From the NCBI GenBank assembly GCA_948505485.1, contig CAOPQH010000069.1:1-8185 (forward strand): a DNA stretch of 8,185 nt. The letters run 5' to 3'. The notes under the pieces were generated by a model, which was not told the origin of the DNA, made no database searches, and saw only the letters and a list, made by a program, of their open reading frames with translations. Source of the DNA: an uncultured Clostridia bacterium. Lineage in GTDB: Bacteria; Bacillota; Clostridia; TANB77; CAG-508. The translations under genes were made by a program, and so were the position numbers. The stretch's first letter is position 1, and every line of letters starts with the position of its first letter. Below are positions 1-6,054 of the stretch, in pieces.

Positions 1-292
1 ATACCATTTTCCTCTTGTCAACACTTTTTTAAAATATTTTTTACTTTTTATTTTTTACCAATTTTGGAGCAAAATAAAAAACTAGTAATTACCTTAGTAT
101 ACTATTCTTATGTTGTTCAATTTATTACTAATTCTTCTGTTTTTATTTATAATATTTCGTCTGCTGTTTGGTACTTTTTTATATTATCATATTTAGTTGT
201 ATTTTGTCAATATTTTTTTACTATTTTTTTATTTTATTTTTACTAATTTTTTTTAATAAAAATCAATTATACAATCATTATAAATATTTCAT
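1..292. other. AT-rich intergenic region without a supported gene
   Basis: The stretch is dominated by long T and A runs. Open frames on the + strand here encode only Phe, Tyr, Ile and Leu-rich low-complexity sequence with no start signal, so I call no gene. Near the left edge the minus strand has TTGACA (21-16), a perfect sigma-A -35 whose -10 at the usual spacing would fall just outside the window. It could belong to a promoter for the next minus-strand gene. Confidence 0.5.
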
Positions 293-300
293 TTATAATG
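276..300 (-). terminator. Weak hairpin overlapping the ylmC stop codon
   Basis: CATTATAAAT (276-285) and ATTTATAATG (291-300) form a perfect 10-bp stem with a 5-nt loop, overlapping the TAA at 293-295. The stem is almost all A-T and the minus-strand tract after it (ATTGTATAATTGATTTTTATT) is only moderately T-rich, so termination is plausible but weak. Confidence 0.4.
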
Positions 301-538
301 TTGAAATTTCTACAAGAATTAATTCATCACCAATACATCGTATTTTGTCCCATGGAATAACAATTTCGTTATTGTTTGCAAATATATTAAGTAATTTATT
401 GCTTTCTCCTGGTACGATTATAGATGTTATAGTTCCTGTTTCTAAATCTGCACAAACATCTTGCACATATCCTAGTTTTTTTCCATCTACTATATTAATT
501 ACTTCTTTATGCTTAAAGTCTAATCCTTTTTCCTTCAT
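293..538 (-). CDS. ylmC: YlmC/YmxH family PRC-barrel sporulation protein
   Basis: An 81-residue protein starts at ATG 538, with AGAGGAGGT at 542-550. It covers a single PRC-barrel-like domain: KEVINIVDGKKLGYVQDVCADLETGTITSIIVPG (11-44), then a short variable loop and a final EIVIPWDKIRCIGDELILVEI (58-78). The motif order V-I-N-x-x-D-G-x-K-L-G-Y ... D-x-x-T-G-x-I ... I-V-P-G ... I-P-W-x-x-I is typical of the YlmC/YmxH family, found almost only in spore formers, commonly next to sigG. No catalytic residues or membrane segment are seen, and the family's molecular role is unknown to me. The length is normal for the family. The gene is separated from sigG by a hairpin and 230 nt, so it may have its own promoter. 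ylmC rather than ymxH is chosen on location only. Confidence 0.88.
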   Translation of the reverse strand: MKEKGLDFKHKEVINIVDGKKLGYVQDVCADLETGTITSIIVPGESNKLLNIFANNNEIVIPWDKIRCIGDELILVEISTL

Positions 539-560
539 ATGACCTCCTCTATATATTAAA

Positions 561-590
561 ATTATATGTATATATGTACAAAAAATTTCC
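561..590 (-). promoter_or_regulatory. Candidate promoter of the ylmC-like gene (sigma-E-like)
   Basis: The minus strand has CATATAAT (568-561), 7 of 8 to the sigma-E -10 (CATACAHT), with GGAAATT (590-584) 15 bp upstream, 5 of 7 to the -35 KMATATT. A sigma-A reading (TATAAT 566-561) has no matching -35. The leader would be only about 16 nt, starting just ahead of the ribosome binding site, which weakens the case. Confidence 0.3.
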
Positions 591-639
591 TATTTTTATT
601 TCTTGATTTTTATGTAAATTATGTTATTAATATTATCCA

Positions 640-726
640 TTTGTACCTATAATGGTAGAGATGATGACAAAGAAGCTTTCGACTTTGGATGGATTGAGCC
701 CAAATATCTTTTAAGATTGTAGTTGC
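640..726. other. GC-richer island of unknown nature between sigG and ylmC; contains the end of a 33-codon + strand frame
   Basis: Counting 654-703 gives 22 G or C in 50 bases (44%), clearly above the surrounding intergenic DNA. On the + strand a 33-codon frame (621-722, ATG to TAG) ends in DDDKEAFDFGWIEPKYLLRL, but no ribosome binding site precedes the ATG. On the minus strand another open stretch reads KIFGLNPSKVESFFVIISTI with many C-ending codons, unlike the neighbouring genes. TATAAT at 648-653 (+) and the hairpin at 727-774 could bound a short + strand RNA of about 115 nt, but no -35 is visible. I do not recognise it. It may be a small RNA, a relic of a gene or a dispersed repeat. Confidence 0.35.
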
Positions 727-774
727 AAATAAACCTGTGGCAAAAAGGAAAATCCTTTTGTCACAGGTTTATTT
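727..774 (-). terminator. Strong hairpin at the 3' end of sigG (possibly bidirectional)
   Basis: AAATAAACCTGTG (727-739) and CACAGGTTTATTT (762-774) form a perfect 13-bp outer stem that includes the sigG stop codon (769-771). An inner stem follows (CAAAAAGGA with TCCTTTTG, one bulged A). Read on the minus strand, the stem ends in CACAGG followed by TTTATTTG, suitable for a terminator of sigG. The single non-canonical position (740/761) is G-U on a + strand RNA but C-A on a minus strand RNA, and T-rich sequence follows on the + side, so it would fold at least as well for a + strand transcript. Confidence 0.7.
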
Positions 775-1542
775 ATATAATCTTTTTATATGATTTATTG
801 CACTTTTTTCTAGTCTTGATACTTGAGCTTGAGATATACCTATTTCCTCTGCCACTTCCATTTGTGTTCTTCCATCAAAAAATCTTTTGTTTATTATCAT
901 TTTTTCTTTATCATTCAGTTTGGTCATTGCTTGTGCTATGGTCATATTTTCTGCCCACAATTCATCTGTATTTTTGCTATCTTTTACCTGATCCATTATA
1001 TATATACTTTCACTTCCATCATTGTATATTGGTTCTTGTAAAGATATTGGATCTTGTATGGCATCTAAACTAAATGCTATATCTTCTTTTTCTACGTTAA
1101 GTTCTTTAGCTATTTGCTCCAATGTTGGCTCTTTTCCGTTCTCCTTTGTATATCTTTCTTTATATTGTATTGATTTGTAAGCTAAATCTCTTACTGATCG
1201 GCTAACTCTAATACTATTATTATCTCTTAAATATCTTCTTATTTCACCTATTATCATTGGAACTGCATATGTGCTAAATTGTACATTTTGACTTAAATCA
1301 AAATTGTCCATCGCTTTTATTAATCCTACACATCCTATTTGAAATAAATCGTCTGCACTTTCTCCTCTTCCATAAAATCTTTGTATTACACTTAATACTA
1401 ATCTTAAATTTCCGTTTATAAATTTATTTCTTGCTTCTTCGTCTCCTTCTTTTATTTTTATAAATAGTTCTTCTTTTTCTTTTTTTGAAAGTAGTGGTAA
1501 TTGGGATGTATTTACTCCACATATTTCTACTTTATTTATCAA
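769..1542 (-). CDS. sigG: Forespore sigma factor sigma-G, TTG start
   Basis: Sigma-G directs late forespore transcription (spore DNA-protecting proteins, germination receptors). The start is set at TTG 1542, giving 257 residues beginning MINKVEICGVNTSQLP, which aligns with the B. subtilis N-terminus (MSRNKVEICGVDTSKLP). AAAGGAGG at 1551-1558 is 8 nt upstream; the 15-residue longer frame lacks a ribosome binding site and is rejected. Region 2 is about 40-110 (NGNLRLVLSVIQRF, DDLFQIGCVGLIKAMDNFD, STYAVPMIIGEIRRYLRDNN), region 3 about 119-165, and the linker has SLQEPIYNDG. The region-4 helix-turn-helix is TQMEVAEEIGISQAQVSRLEK (226-246). Asn43 in FINGNLRL corresponds to the sigma-G Asn that, in B. 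subtilis, allows binding by the anti-sigma factor CsfB/Gin. Sigma-E here has Glu at that place. Expression is probably limited by the leader hairpin and the weak TTG start. Confidence 0.96.
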   Translation of the reverse strand: MINKVEICGVNTSQLPLLSKKEKEELFIKIKEGDEEARNKFINGNLRLVLSVIQRFYGRGESADDLFQIGCVGLIKAMDNFDLSQNVQFSTYAVPMIIGEIRRYLRDNNSIRVSRSVRDLAYKSIQYKERYTKENGKEPTLEQIAKELNVEKEDIAFSLDAIQDPISLQEPIYNDGSESIYIMDQVKDSKNTDELWAENMTIAQAMTKLNDKEKMIINKRFFDGRTQMEVAEEIGISQAQVSRLEKSAINHIKRLYK

Positions 1543-1546
1543 AAAG

Positions 1547-1598
1547 AAAACCTCCTTTAGAAATAATCTTAATTTCATTATTTCCAAAAAGAGGTTTT
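1547..1598 (-). promoter_or_regulatory. Leader hairpin sequestering the sigG ribosome binding site
   Basis: In the mRNA (minus strand) AAAACCUCUUUU (1598-1587) pairs with AAAGGAGGUUUU (1558-1547), 12 bp with one G-U. Inside it, GAAAUAAU (1584-1577) pairs perfectly with AUUAUUUC (1567-1560) around a 9-nt loop; only a small internal bulge separates the two stems. The outer stem contains the whole Shine-Dalgarno AAAGGAGG (1551-1558) of sigG, so the folded leader should hide it. The stem is followed by a U-rich run (UUUUCUUUUU) that ends in the UUG start codon, so it could also act as a transcription attenuator. The structure is seen by hand pairing; its energy was not computed. Confidence 0.72.
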
Positions 1599-1632
1599 TT
1601 ATTCTGTTTTTACTTTTAATACAAATTGTAAA

Positions 1633-1642
1633 AATTGTCTCC
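1633..1642 (-). promoter_or_regulatory. Candidate sigma-F -10 element of sigG
   Basis: The minus strand reads GGAGACAATT at 1642-1633, which fits the sigma-F -10 consensus GGNRAYAMTW at every position. It lies about 90 nt before the sigG start, and transcription would begin near 1626, upstream of the leader hairpin. No good -35 (consensus WGCATA) is found at 14-15 bp; the nearest resemblances, CGCATC (1656-1651) and AACATA (1669-1664), are 8 and 21 bp away. sigG is known to be a sigma-F target in B. subtilis. It could also be a chance ribosome-binding-site-like sequence. Confidence 0.38.
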
Positions 1643-1681
1643 TCTATAAGGATGCGTTTCTTGTATGTTATATTTTGTCAA

Positions 1682-2416
1682 TCATCCTATTTTACTTGAT
1701 ATGTCTTTTTTCATTTTATTTATGATTTTTTTCTCTAGTCGGGAAATATAACTTTGTGATATTCCTAACTCGTCTGCTACTTCTTTTTGAGTTTTTTCAT
1801 TTCCTGTTAAAAATCCAAATCTCATTTCCATAATATTTTTTTCTCTATCATTTAATTTTTGAATTGAAGCTTTTAATAAAGATTTGTCAACTTCCTCTTC
1901 TAATTTTCTTGAGGTTACATCTGGATCAGTACCTAAAATATCAGATAATAGTAATTCATTTCCATCACAGTCTTTGTTAAGTGGTTCATCAAATGATACT
2001 TCCCCTTTTATTTTGTTACTTCTCCTTAAGAACATTAATATCTCATTTTCTATACATCTTGATGCATATGTTGCTAATTTGATTTTTTTATTATTATCAA
2101 ATGTATTAACACCTTTCATAAGTCCTATAGTTCCTATTGATATTAAATCTTCTATTCCTATTCCAGTATTCTCAAATTTTTTTGCTATGTATACTACTAA
2201 TCTTAAATTTCTTTCCACTAGAATTTGCCTTGTTTGTAAATTATCTTTTTCTGATAATTTATTTATCAATTTTTCTTCTTCCTCTGATGATAATGGTGGC
2301 GGAAGTGTTTGACTTCCTGCTATATAAAATATAGGTAAATATTTCACATCATCTTTATCTATATATTTAGTATATATTGTATTTATACTATTTTTTAATA
2401 TATCAACTAATTTCAT
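1682..2416 (-). CDS. sigE: Sporulation sigma factor sigma-E precursor (mother cell)
   Basis: Sigma-E directs early mother-cell transcription after engulfment begins. The 244-residue protein starts at ATG 2416, with AAGGAGG at 2421-2427. It begins with a roughly 30-residue pro-sequence (MKLVDILKN to about YLPIF) that differs in detail from that of B. subtilis but keeps the amphipathic, membrane-binding character. The motif FYIAGSQTLPPPLS (30-43) aligns with VYYIGGSEALPPPLS, so the SpoIIGA cut should fall near Phe30-Tyr31. Region 2 spans about 66-135 with NLRLVVYIAKKFENTGIGIEDLISIG and LATYASRCIENEILMFLRR. The linker has EVSFDEPLNKDCDGNELLLSDILGTD (139-164), and the region-4 helix-turn-helix is TQKEVADELGISQSYISRLEK (209-229). 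It shares an operon with spoIIGA; sigG follows after 139 nt without an obvious strong terminator, so readthrough is plausible. Confidence 0.96.
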   Translation of the reverse strand: MKLVDILKNSINTIYTKYIDKDDVKYLPIFYIAGSQTLPPPLSSEEEEKLINKLSEKDNLQTRQILVERNLRLVVYIAKKFENTGIGIEDLISIGTIGLMKGVNTFDNNKKIKLATYASRCIENEILMFLRRSNKIKGEVSFDEPLNKDCDGNELLLSDILGTDPDVTSRKLEEEVDKSLLKASIQKLNDREKNIMEMRFGFLTGNEKTQKEVADELGISQSYISRLEKKIINKMKKDISSKIG

Positions 2417-2428
2417 TTTGCCTCCTTT

Positions 2429-3322
2429 TTATTCATTAAGTAAATCTATTCCAATTAATGCTCTATACTCTCCTTTTTTCGTTAGTGATTTATTATATAT
2501 CCCTATTATTATATTATCATTTTTAATTTCTTCTTCGTCTTTTTCTATTACAATATTTTCAGCTTTAATTCCTAATAACATTCCATTTTGTTTACCTAAT
2601 GATGAATATGGTATTATTTTTAACTTTAATATGTATTCTTTTTTTATATTTTCAGATATATTATCTACCTCACCTCCTAATATATTTTCTAAATTGTTTA
2701 AAATTTGTTTTGGTATTACATCATATAATAAAGTATGTTCAACAACTACTACGGGTATATTAGTGATTGGCTCTTTTAATAAATTTCCTGTGTCAATCAT
2801 AGCTTTTGTTTTTACTTTTTTGCCATTAATTTTTATTTCTATATTACAGAACATATCTTTATTACTAACTTTTGATTTTACTATTTTGAAAGAAGTTATT
2901 ATTATTATAGATCCTATTATTGCGCCTAATATTGCCATTTTTATTGGATATGTTCCTACAAGTACTCCATTTTGCGATATTATACTTTTAGGATTTATAA
3001 AGTATAATAAAGAAAATGCTACTCCTCCAAATAAAAACGATGTTAAGTAAAATATTAGAACTTCTTTCAACAGTTTTTTTACTGTTTGTGGATTAAAAGA
3101 TATGTATACTATTATTATGGATAATATAATTTTTAAAACTAATGTTGAATATGCCTCAAATGTTGACATATAAGATATAACTGCATATATTGCTCCTATT
3201 AAACTTCCTATAAAAATTCTTATATAATTAATTTTTAATTTCATTATTATTGATGTTGCACATAATATGATATAATTCATAATTAAATTTTCAATTAATA
3301 CTATATCTATATATATTGTCAT
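2429..3322 (-). CDS. spoIIGA: Pro-sigma-E processing aspartic protease SpoIIGA
   Basis: SpoIIGA sits in the sporulation septum, receives the SpoIIR signal from the forespore and cleaves the N-terminal pro-sequence of sigma-E in the mother cell. The 297-residue protein starts at ATG 3322 with AGGTGAT just upstream. Residues 1-150 hold about five membrane helices (roughly 7-27, 33-51, 57-76, 88-108 and 126-147). The cytoplasmic half is the protease domain, with the catalytic triad-like motif MIDTGNLLKEP (175-185, Asp177), as expected for a retropepsin-like enzyme thought to act as a dimer. The conserved segment IPYSSLGKQNGMLLG (237-251) and the terminal ALIGIDLL match the family. The gene overlaps no other; sigE follows after 12 nt with the ribosome binding site of sigE inside the gap, so protease and substrate are made from one mRNA. 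Confidence 0.95.
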   Translation of the reverse strand: MTIYIDIVLIENLIMNYIILCATSIIMKLKINYIRIFIGSLIGAIYAVISYMSTFEAYSTLVLKIILSIIIVYISFNPQTVKKLLKEVLIFYLTSFLFGGVAFSLLYFINPKSIISQNGVLVGTYPIKMAILGAIIGSIIIITSFKIVKSKVSNKDMFCNIEIKINGKKVKTKAMIDTGNLLKEPITNIPVVVVEHTLLYDVIPKQILNNLENILGGEVDNISENIKKEYILKLKIIPYSSLGKQNGMLLGIKAENIVIEKDEEEIKNDNIIIGIYNKSLTKKGEYRALIGIDLLNE

Positions 3323-3392
3323 TTAATCACCTGCTTAAGTATTGTAATACTTTTTATTTAAAAAAGTTGTCTTTTCTTATTGTTGAAAAAAA

Positions 3393-3420
3393 TAAATTAT
3401 CTACATTTATAGATAATTTA
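3393..3420 (-). repeat. 11-bp-arm inverted repeat in spoIIGA leader
   Basis: TAAATTATCTA (3393-3403) and TAGATAATTTA (3410-3420) are perfect inverted copies around a 6-nt loop. If the transcript starts upstream, near 3509, this would form an RNA hairpin in the leader; otherwise it could be an operator. Its stem is nearly all A-U, so stability is modest and chance occurrence in such DNA is not negligible. Confidence 0.35.
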
Positions 3421-3515
3421 CTTTTTATTTATATATTTTATTTTAAATTTATTGTATGTTTTTATTTAGTTTTGTACTTTTATATATAACTATGGAATTA
3501 GAAAAAAATATTTAT

Positions 3516-3539
3516 ATTATAGGAAGTTCAAGAACTTTC
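3516..3539 (-). promoter_or_regulatory. TATAAT with an 18-bp dyad immediately upstream (possible spoIIGA promoter/operator)
   Basis: On the minus strand GAAAGTTC-TT-GAACTTCC (3539-3522, arms pair with one G-T) is followed at once by TATAAT (3521-3516). The dyad occupies the place of the -35 to -10 spacer. It could be an operator for a regulator of the spoIIG operon. The two arms also contain weak resemblance to 0A boxes (TGTGAAA at 3542-3536 and TCTTGAA at 3533-3527, each 5 of 7). AT-rich DNA gives TATAAT often by chance, so this remains tentative. Confidence 0.3.
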
Positions 3540-3548
3540 ACATAACAT

Positions 3549-3585
3549 AATAATAGAGACTACTTAAAATGTAGTCTCTATTATT
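3549..3585 (-). terminator. Hairpin terminator after ftsZ
   Basis: A perfect 15-bp inverted repeat, AATAATAGAGACTAC (3549-3563) and GTAGTCTCTATTATT (3571-3585), surrounds a 7-nt loop. It lies 20 nt beyond the ftsZ stop and separates the division unit from the sporulation operon. The T tract on the minus strand is weak (TTATG...), whereas the + strand side is T-rich, so it may stop transcription in both directions or mainly protect the ftsZ mRNA end. Confidence 0.65.
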
Positions 3586-3605
3586 TATTATTTATTTTTT
3601 ATGTA

Positions 3606-4727
3606 TTATATATTTTTATTTTTTGATTTTCTTAAAAAAGAAGGTATGTCTAAATTATCTTGTTGTGTTCCAACATCTGTACTAGATGGTGTGTTTATTT
3701 TCTTTTCCCATGCTTTTGATACAACATCCCCTATTCCTGCACTAGTTAATGGATCATCGTTTTTTTCAAATCCAGTGGCAATTACTGTTATTTGTATTTC
3801 ATCTTGCATAGTAGTATCTGTAACAGTACCAAATATAATATTTGCTTCTGGGTCTACACTGCGTTGAACTAATTCTGCAGCTGTATTTACTTCGTGTAAT
3901 CCTAAATCGTCTCCACCTGTAATATTTATAATTACTCCTCTTGCTCCTTCTATTGATGTCTCTAGTAATGGGCTTTGAATTGCCTGTTTTGCAGCGTCTT
4001 CTGCTCTATTTTCTCCTGATGCCATACCAATACCCATATGAGCCATTCCTGTATTTAACATTATTGTTTTAACATCTGCAAAGTCTAAGTTTACAAGACC
4101 TGGCACTGCAATTAAGTCAGATATACCTTGTACACCTTGTCTTAATACATCATCTGCCATTTTGAATGCTTCTATTATTGATGTTTTTCTATCAATTATT
4201 TGTAATAATTTATCATTTGGTATTACAACTAATGTATCTACTTTTCCTTTTAGACTTTCAATTCCTCTTTCAGCTTGTGAAAGTCTTTTCTTACCTTCAA
4301 ATGTAAATGGTTTTGTAACAACACCTATTGTTAATATTCCCATTTCTTTTGCAGCTTGTGCAACTATTGGAGCTGCACCTGTACCTGTTCCTCCACCCAT
4401 TCCGGCTGTAACAAATACCATATCTGCTCCTCTTAATACTTCTGCAACTTCTGCTTTACTTTCTTCTGCTGACTGAGCTCCTATATCTGGATTAGCCCCA
4501 GCTCCAAGACCTCTTGTTATTTTTTCTCCTATTTGTATTTTTGTACTAGCTTTTGAATTTTGAAGAGCTTGTCTATCTGTGTTTACAGCTATGAAATCTA
4601 CACCTCTTATTCCTGATTCCACCATTCTATTAACAGCATTATTTCCAGCTCCACCTACACCTATAACTTTTATTGTAGCTGTTCCATCCATCATTGTTAT
4701 GTTATCATTTTCGTTTAAGTCCATCAT
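3606..4727 (-). CDS. ftsZ: Cell division protein FtsZ, tubulin-like GTPase
   Basis: FtsZ polymerises with GTP into the Z ring that places the division and sporulation septa. The 373-residue protein starts at ATG 4727, 10 nt from GGAGG at 4738-4742; a second ATG follows directly and is less well spaced. Motifs in order: VIGVGGAGNNAVNRM (21-35) in the GTP-binding domain, the tubulin signature GGGTGTGA (111-118), the T7 synergy loop NLDFADV (213-219) that completes GTP hydrolysis in the neighbouring subunit, and the conserved C-terminal peptide DIPSFLRK (360-367) that binds FtsA and other partners, followed by a basic tail. The linker (about 322-358) is short. Codons are more GC-balanced in the conserved core than in the neighbours, as expected of a highly expressed gene. 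It is the last gene of the ftsAZ unit, with a hairpin 20 nt beyond its stop. Confidence 0.98.
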   Translation of the reverse strand: MMDLNENDNITMMDGTATIKVIGVGGAGNNAVNRMVESGIRGVDFIAVNTDRQALQNSKASTKIQIGEKITRGLGAGANPDIGAQSAEESKAEVAEVLRGADMVFVTAGMGGGTGTGAAPIVAQAAKEMGILTIGVVTKPFTFEGKKRLSQAERGIESLKGKVDTLVVIPNDKLLQIIDRKTSIIEAFKMADDVLRQGVQGISDLIAVPGLVNLDFADVKTIMLNTGMAHMGIGMASGENRAEDAAKQAIQSPLLETSIEGARGVIINITGGDDLGLHEVNTAAELVQRSVDPEANIIFGTVTDTTMQDEIQITVIATGFEKNDDPLTSAGIGDVVSKAWEKKINTPSSTDVGTQQDNLDIPSFLRKSKNKNI

Positions 4728-4787
4728 AAAGATAATTCCTCCTTCAACCTTCTTTTATATATTTATTTTAAAATTAATATCTAATTT

Positions 4788-6014
4788 TTAAGAGTAAAAA
4801 AACTCTTTTATTCTTTCTAATATATTTTTAAATATATTTTCATCTGATTGTGCATCTATACTACTTGATACAGATTTAGCAAATGGTCTTGATGCTATGT
4901 ATCTTACTAAAGCATAACTTGTCCTAAAGCTTGGTTTTACTGTACTTATTAATCTTCCTGTTGATATTTTTACAGGTATATTAAGTATTACTTTCCCTGC
5001 TACATCACTTTTGTTTATATTACTTATACCTTGCCCTGTTAATACAACATTGTTTATTCTTGATTTTATACCCTGACTTGTTATGTCTTTATTAACAATA
5101 GAAAATATTTCTTCGATTCTTGCTTCTATTATTTCTATTAATTCAGAACTTTTAATTACTTTTTTTCCTTCTTCTTTGCATGTATTAAGCATTATCTCAT
5201 TATCATTATCTATAAATGATTTCATTGCTAATCCATATTGTTTTTTTAATTTGTCTGCTTCTTCTTCTGATATGTTTAGAACTAATGCAATATCTGAAGT
5301 TATACTATCTCCACCTACTGGAATAGTATTTGTATAAACAAAAGTTGTACCCTCGAAAACTCCTATATCTGTATTTCCTGCTCCTATATCTAGAAGCATT
5401 ATATTGTCATGTAATTCATTTAAGTCTAATACCAAATTTCTTTCTGCTAGTGTTGTTGCTACAATTCCATCTATTTCTAATCCTGCTTTTTTAAATATAC
5501 TGTTTAATTGTCTTACATAATCTTTATCTGCTAATATGATTTGTGCTTTTAATGTAAAACTTGAACTTAAGCTTCCTACTGGATCTGGTATAACTTTTCC
5601 ATTATCTAGCATTATCTGATCCGGTACTATGTCTATTAATACTTTTCCCTCTGGTATTTCTATATCTTTTACTTGCATTAATGCATTTTGCACATCTTTT
5701 ACTGAAACACCGGCAAATTTATCTTTTACTTCTTTAACTATACTATTTTGAACTATTGTTATATATTTTCCTGGTATAGTTACATATGATGAATTAATTT
5801 TTAAGCTTGCTTCTTCTTCTGCATCTTGAATAGTTTTAGATATACTTAAAGCTATTTCTTCTTCGTTAATTATTTTGCCCTTTTTTAGGCCACTACATTT
5901 ACATGAGGCACTGCATATAGTCTCTATTTGTCCAAAATTGTTTACTTCACCTACAACTGTGCAAACTTTCGAAGTCCCTATATCAATACCTACTATTATA
6001 TCACCTATAGCCAA
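4788..6014 (-). CDS. ftsA: Cell division protein FtsA, actin-like Z-ring anchor, TTG start
   Basis: FtsA is an ATP-binding actin-family protein that tethers FtsZ filaments to the membrane and recruits later divisome proteins. The start is placed at TTG 6014, giving 408 residues beginning MAIGDIIVGIDIGTSKV; GGAGGA at 6021-6026 lies just upstream, and the 23 extra residues of the longer open frame are rejected because their codons contain this ribosome binding site. Visible motifs: phosphate-1 loop DIGTSKV (11-17), the FtsA-specific 1C region (about 80-165), phosphate-2 loop LLDIGAGNTDIGVF (207-220), and an adenosine-side motif VVLTGQGISNI (323-333), where the usual LTGGG reads LTGQG. The last residues NIFKNILERIKEFFYS form the amphipathic membrane-targeting helix. 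It is followed by ftsZ after 60 nt and preceded by its own promoter. Length is normal and the identification is secure. Confidence 0.96.
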   Translation of the reverse strand: MAIGDIIVGIDIGTSKVCTVVGEVNNFGQIETICSASCKCSGLKKGKIINEEEIALSISKTIQDAEEEASLKINSSYVTIPGKYITIVQNSIVKEVKDKFAGVSVKDVQNALMQVKDIEIPEGKVLIDIVPDQIMLDNGKVIPDPVGSLSSSFTLKAQIILADKDYVRQLNSIFKKAGLEIDGIVATTLAERNLVLDLNELHDNIMLLDIGAGNTDIGVFEGTTFVYTNTIPVGGDSITSDIALVLNISEEEADKLKKQYGLAMKSFIDNDNEIMLNTCKEEGKKVIKSSELIEIIEARIEEIFSIVNKDITSQGIKSRINNVVLTGQGISNINKSDVAGKVILNIPVKISTGRLISTVKPSFRTSYALVRYIASRPFAKSVSSSIDAQSDENIFKNILERIKEFFYS

Positions 6015-6054
6015 GATAATTCCTCCATTTACTAGTATGTATTTTATAGCTTTA

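Larger units (their letters stand above)
3323..3548 (-). other. Leader/promoter region of the spoIIG operon (no gene)
   Basis: This 226-nt gap holds no credible coding sequence. It contains three inverted repeats: an 18-bp imperfect dyad (3522-3539), an 11-bp-arm dyad (3393-3403 with 3410-3420) and a 7-bp-arm dyad (3337-3343 with 3346-3352) that ends four bases before the spoIIGA ribosome binding site AGGTGAT (3326-3332). A minus-strand TATAAT sits at 3521-3516 but no recognisable -35 lies at 16-18 or 22 bp. In B. subtilis this operon is driven by sigma-A with phosphorylated Spo0A; I find no perfect TGTCGAA box here. The closest are TGTTGAA on the + strand (3381-3387) and weak 5/7 matches around 3527-3542. 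Confidence 0.45.

Noticed and set aside
64..542. Two overlapping + strand open frames (64-246 and 168-542)
   Set aside because: They are Phe/Tyr/Ile/Leu-rich translations of AT runs without ribosome binding sites; the second runs antisense through the well-supported ylmC-like gene.
1543..1587. N-terminal extension of sigma-G (start at 1587 or ATG 1578)
   Set aside because: No ribosome binding site for either start, and homology begins at NKVEICG; AAAGGAGG 8 nt before TTG 1542 settles the start. The extension is the leader hairpin sequence.
1676..1681. TTGACA next to the sigE stop codon as a sigma-A promoter for sigG
   Set aside because: No -10 element at 16-18 bp; the next TATA-like sequence is 27 bp away.
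3381..3387. TGTTGAA as a Spo0A box for spoIIGA
   Set aside because: One mismatch to TGTCGAA, single copy, and located downstream of any plausible -10; too common in AT-rich DNA to claim.
4790..4807. Small hairpin AAGAGT-loop-ACTCTT at the end of ftsA as a terminator
   Set aside because: Only 6 bp, followed by A-rich sequence on the minus strand, and it would cut ftsZ from the ftsA promoter.
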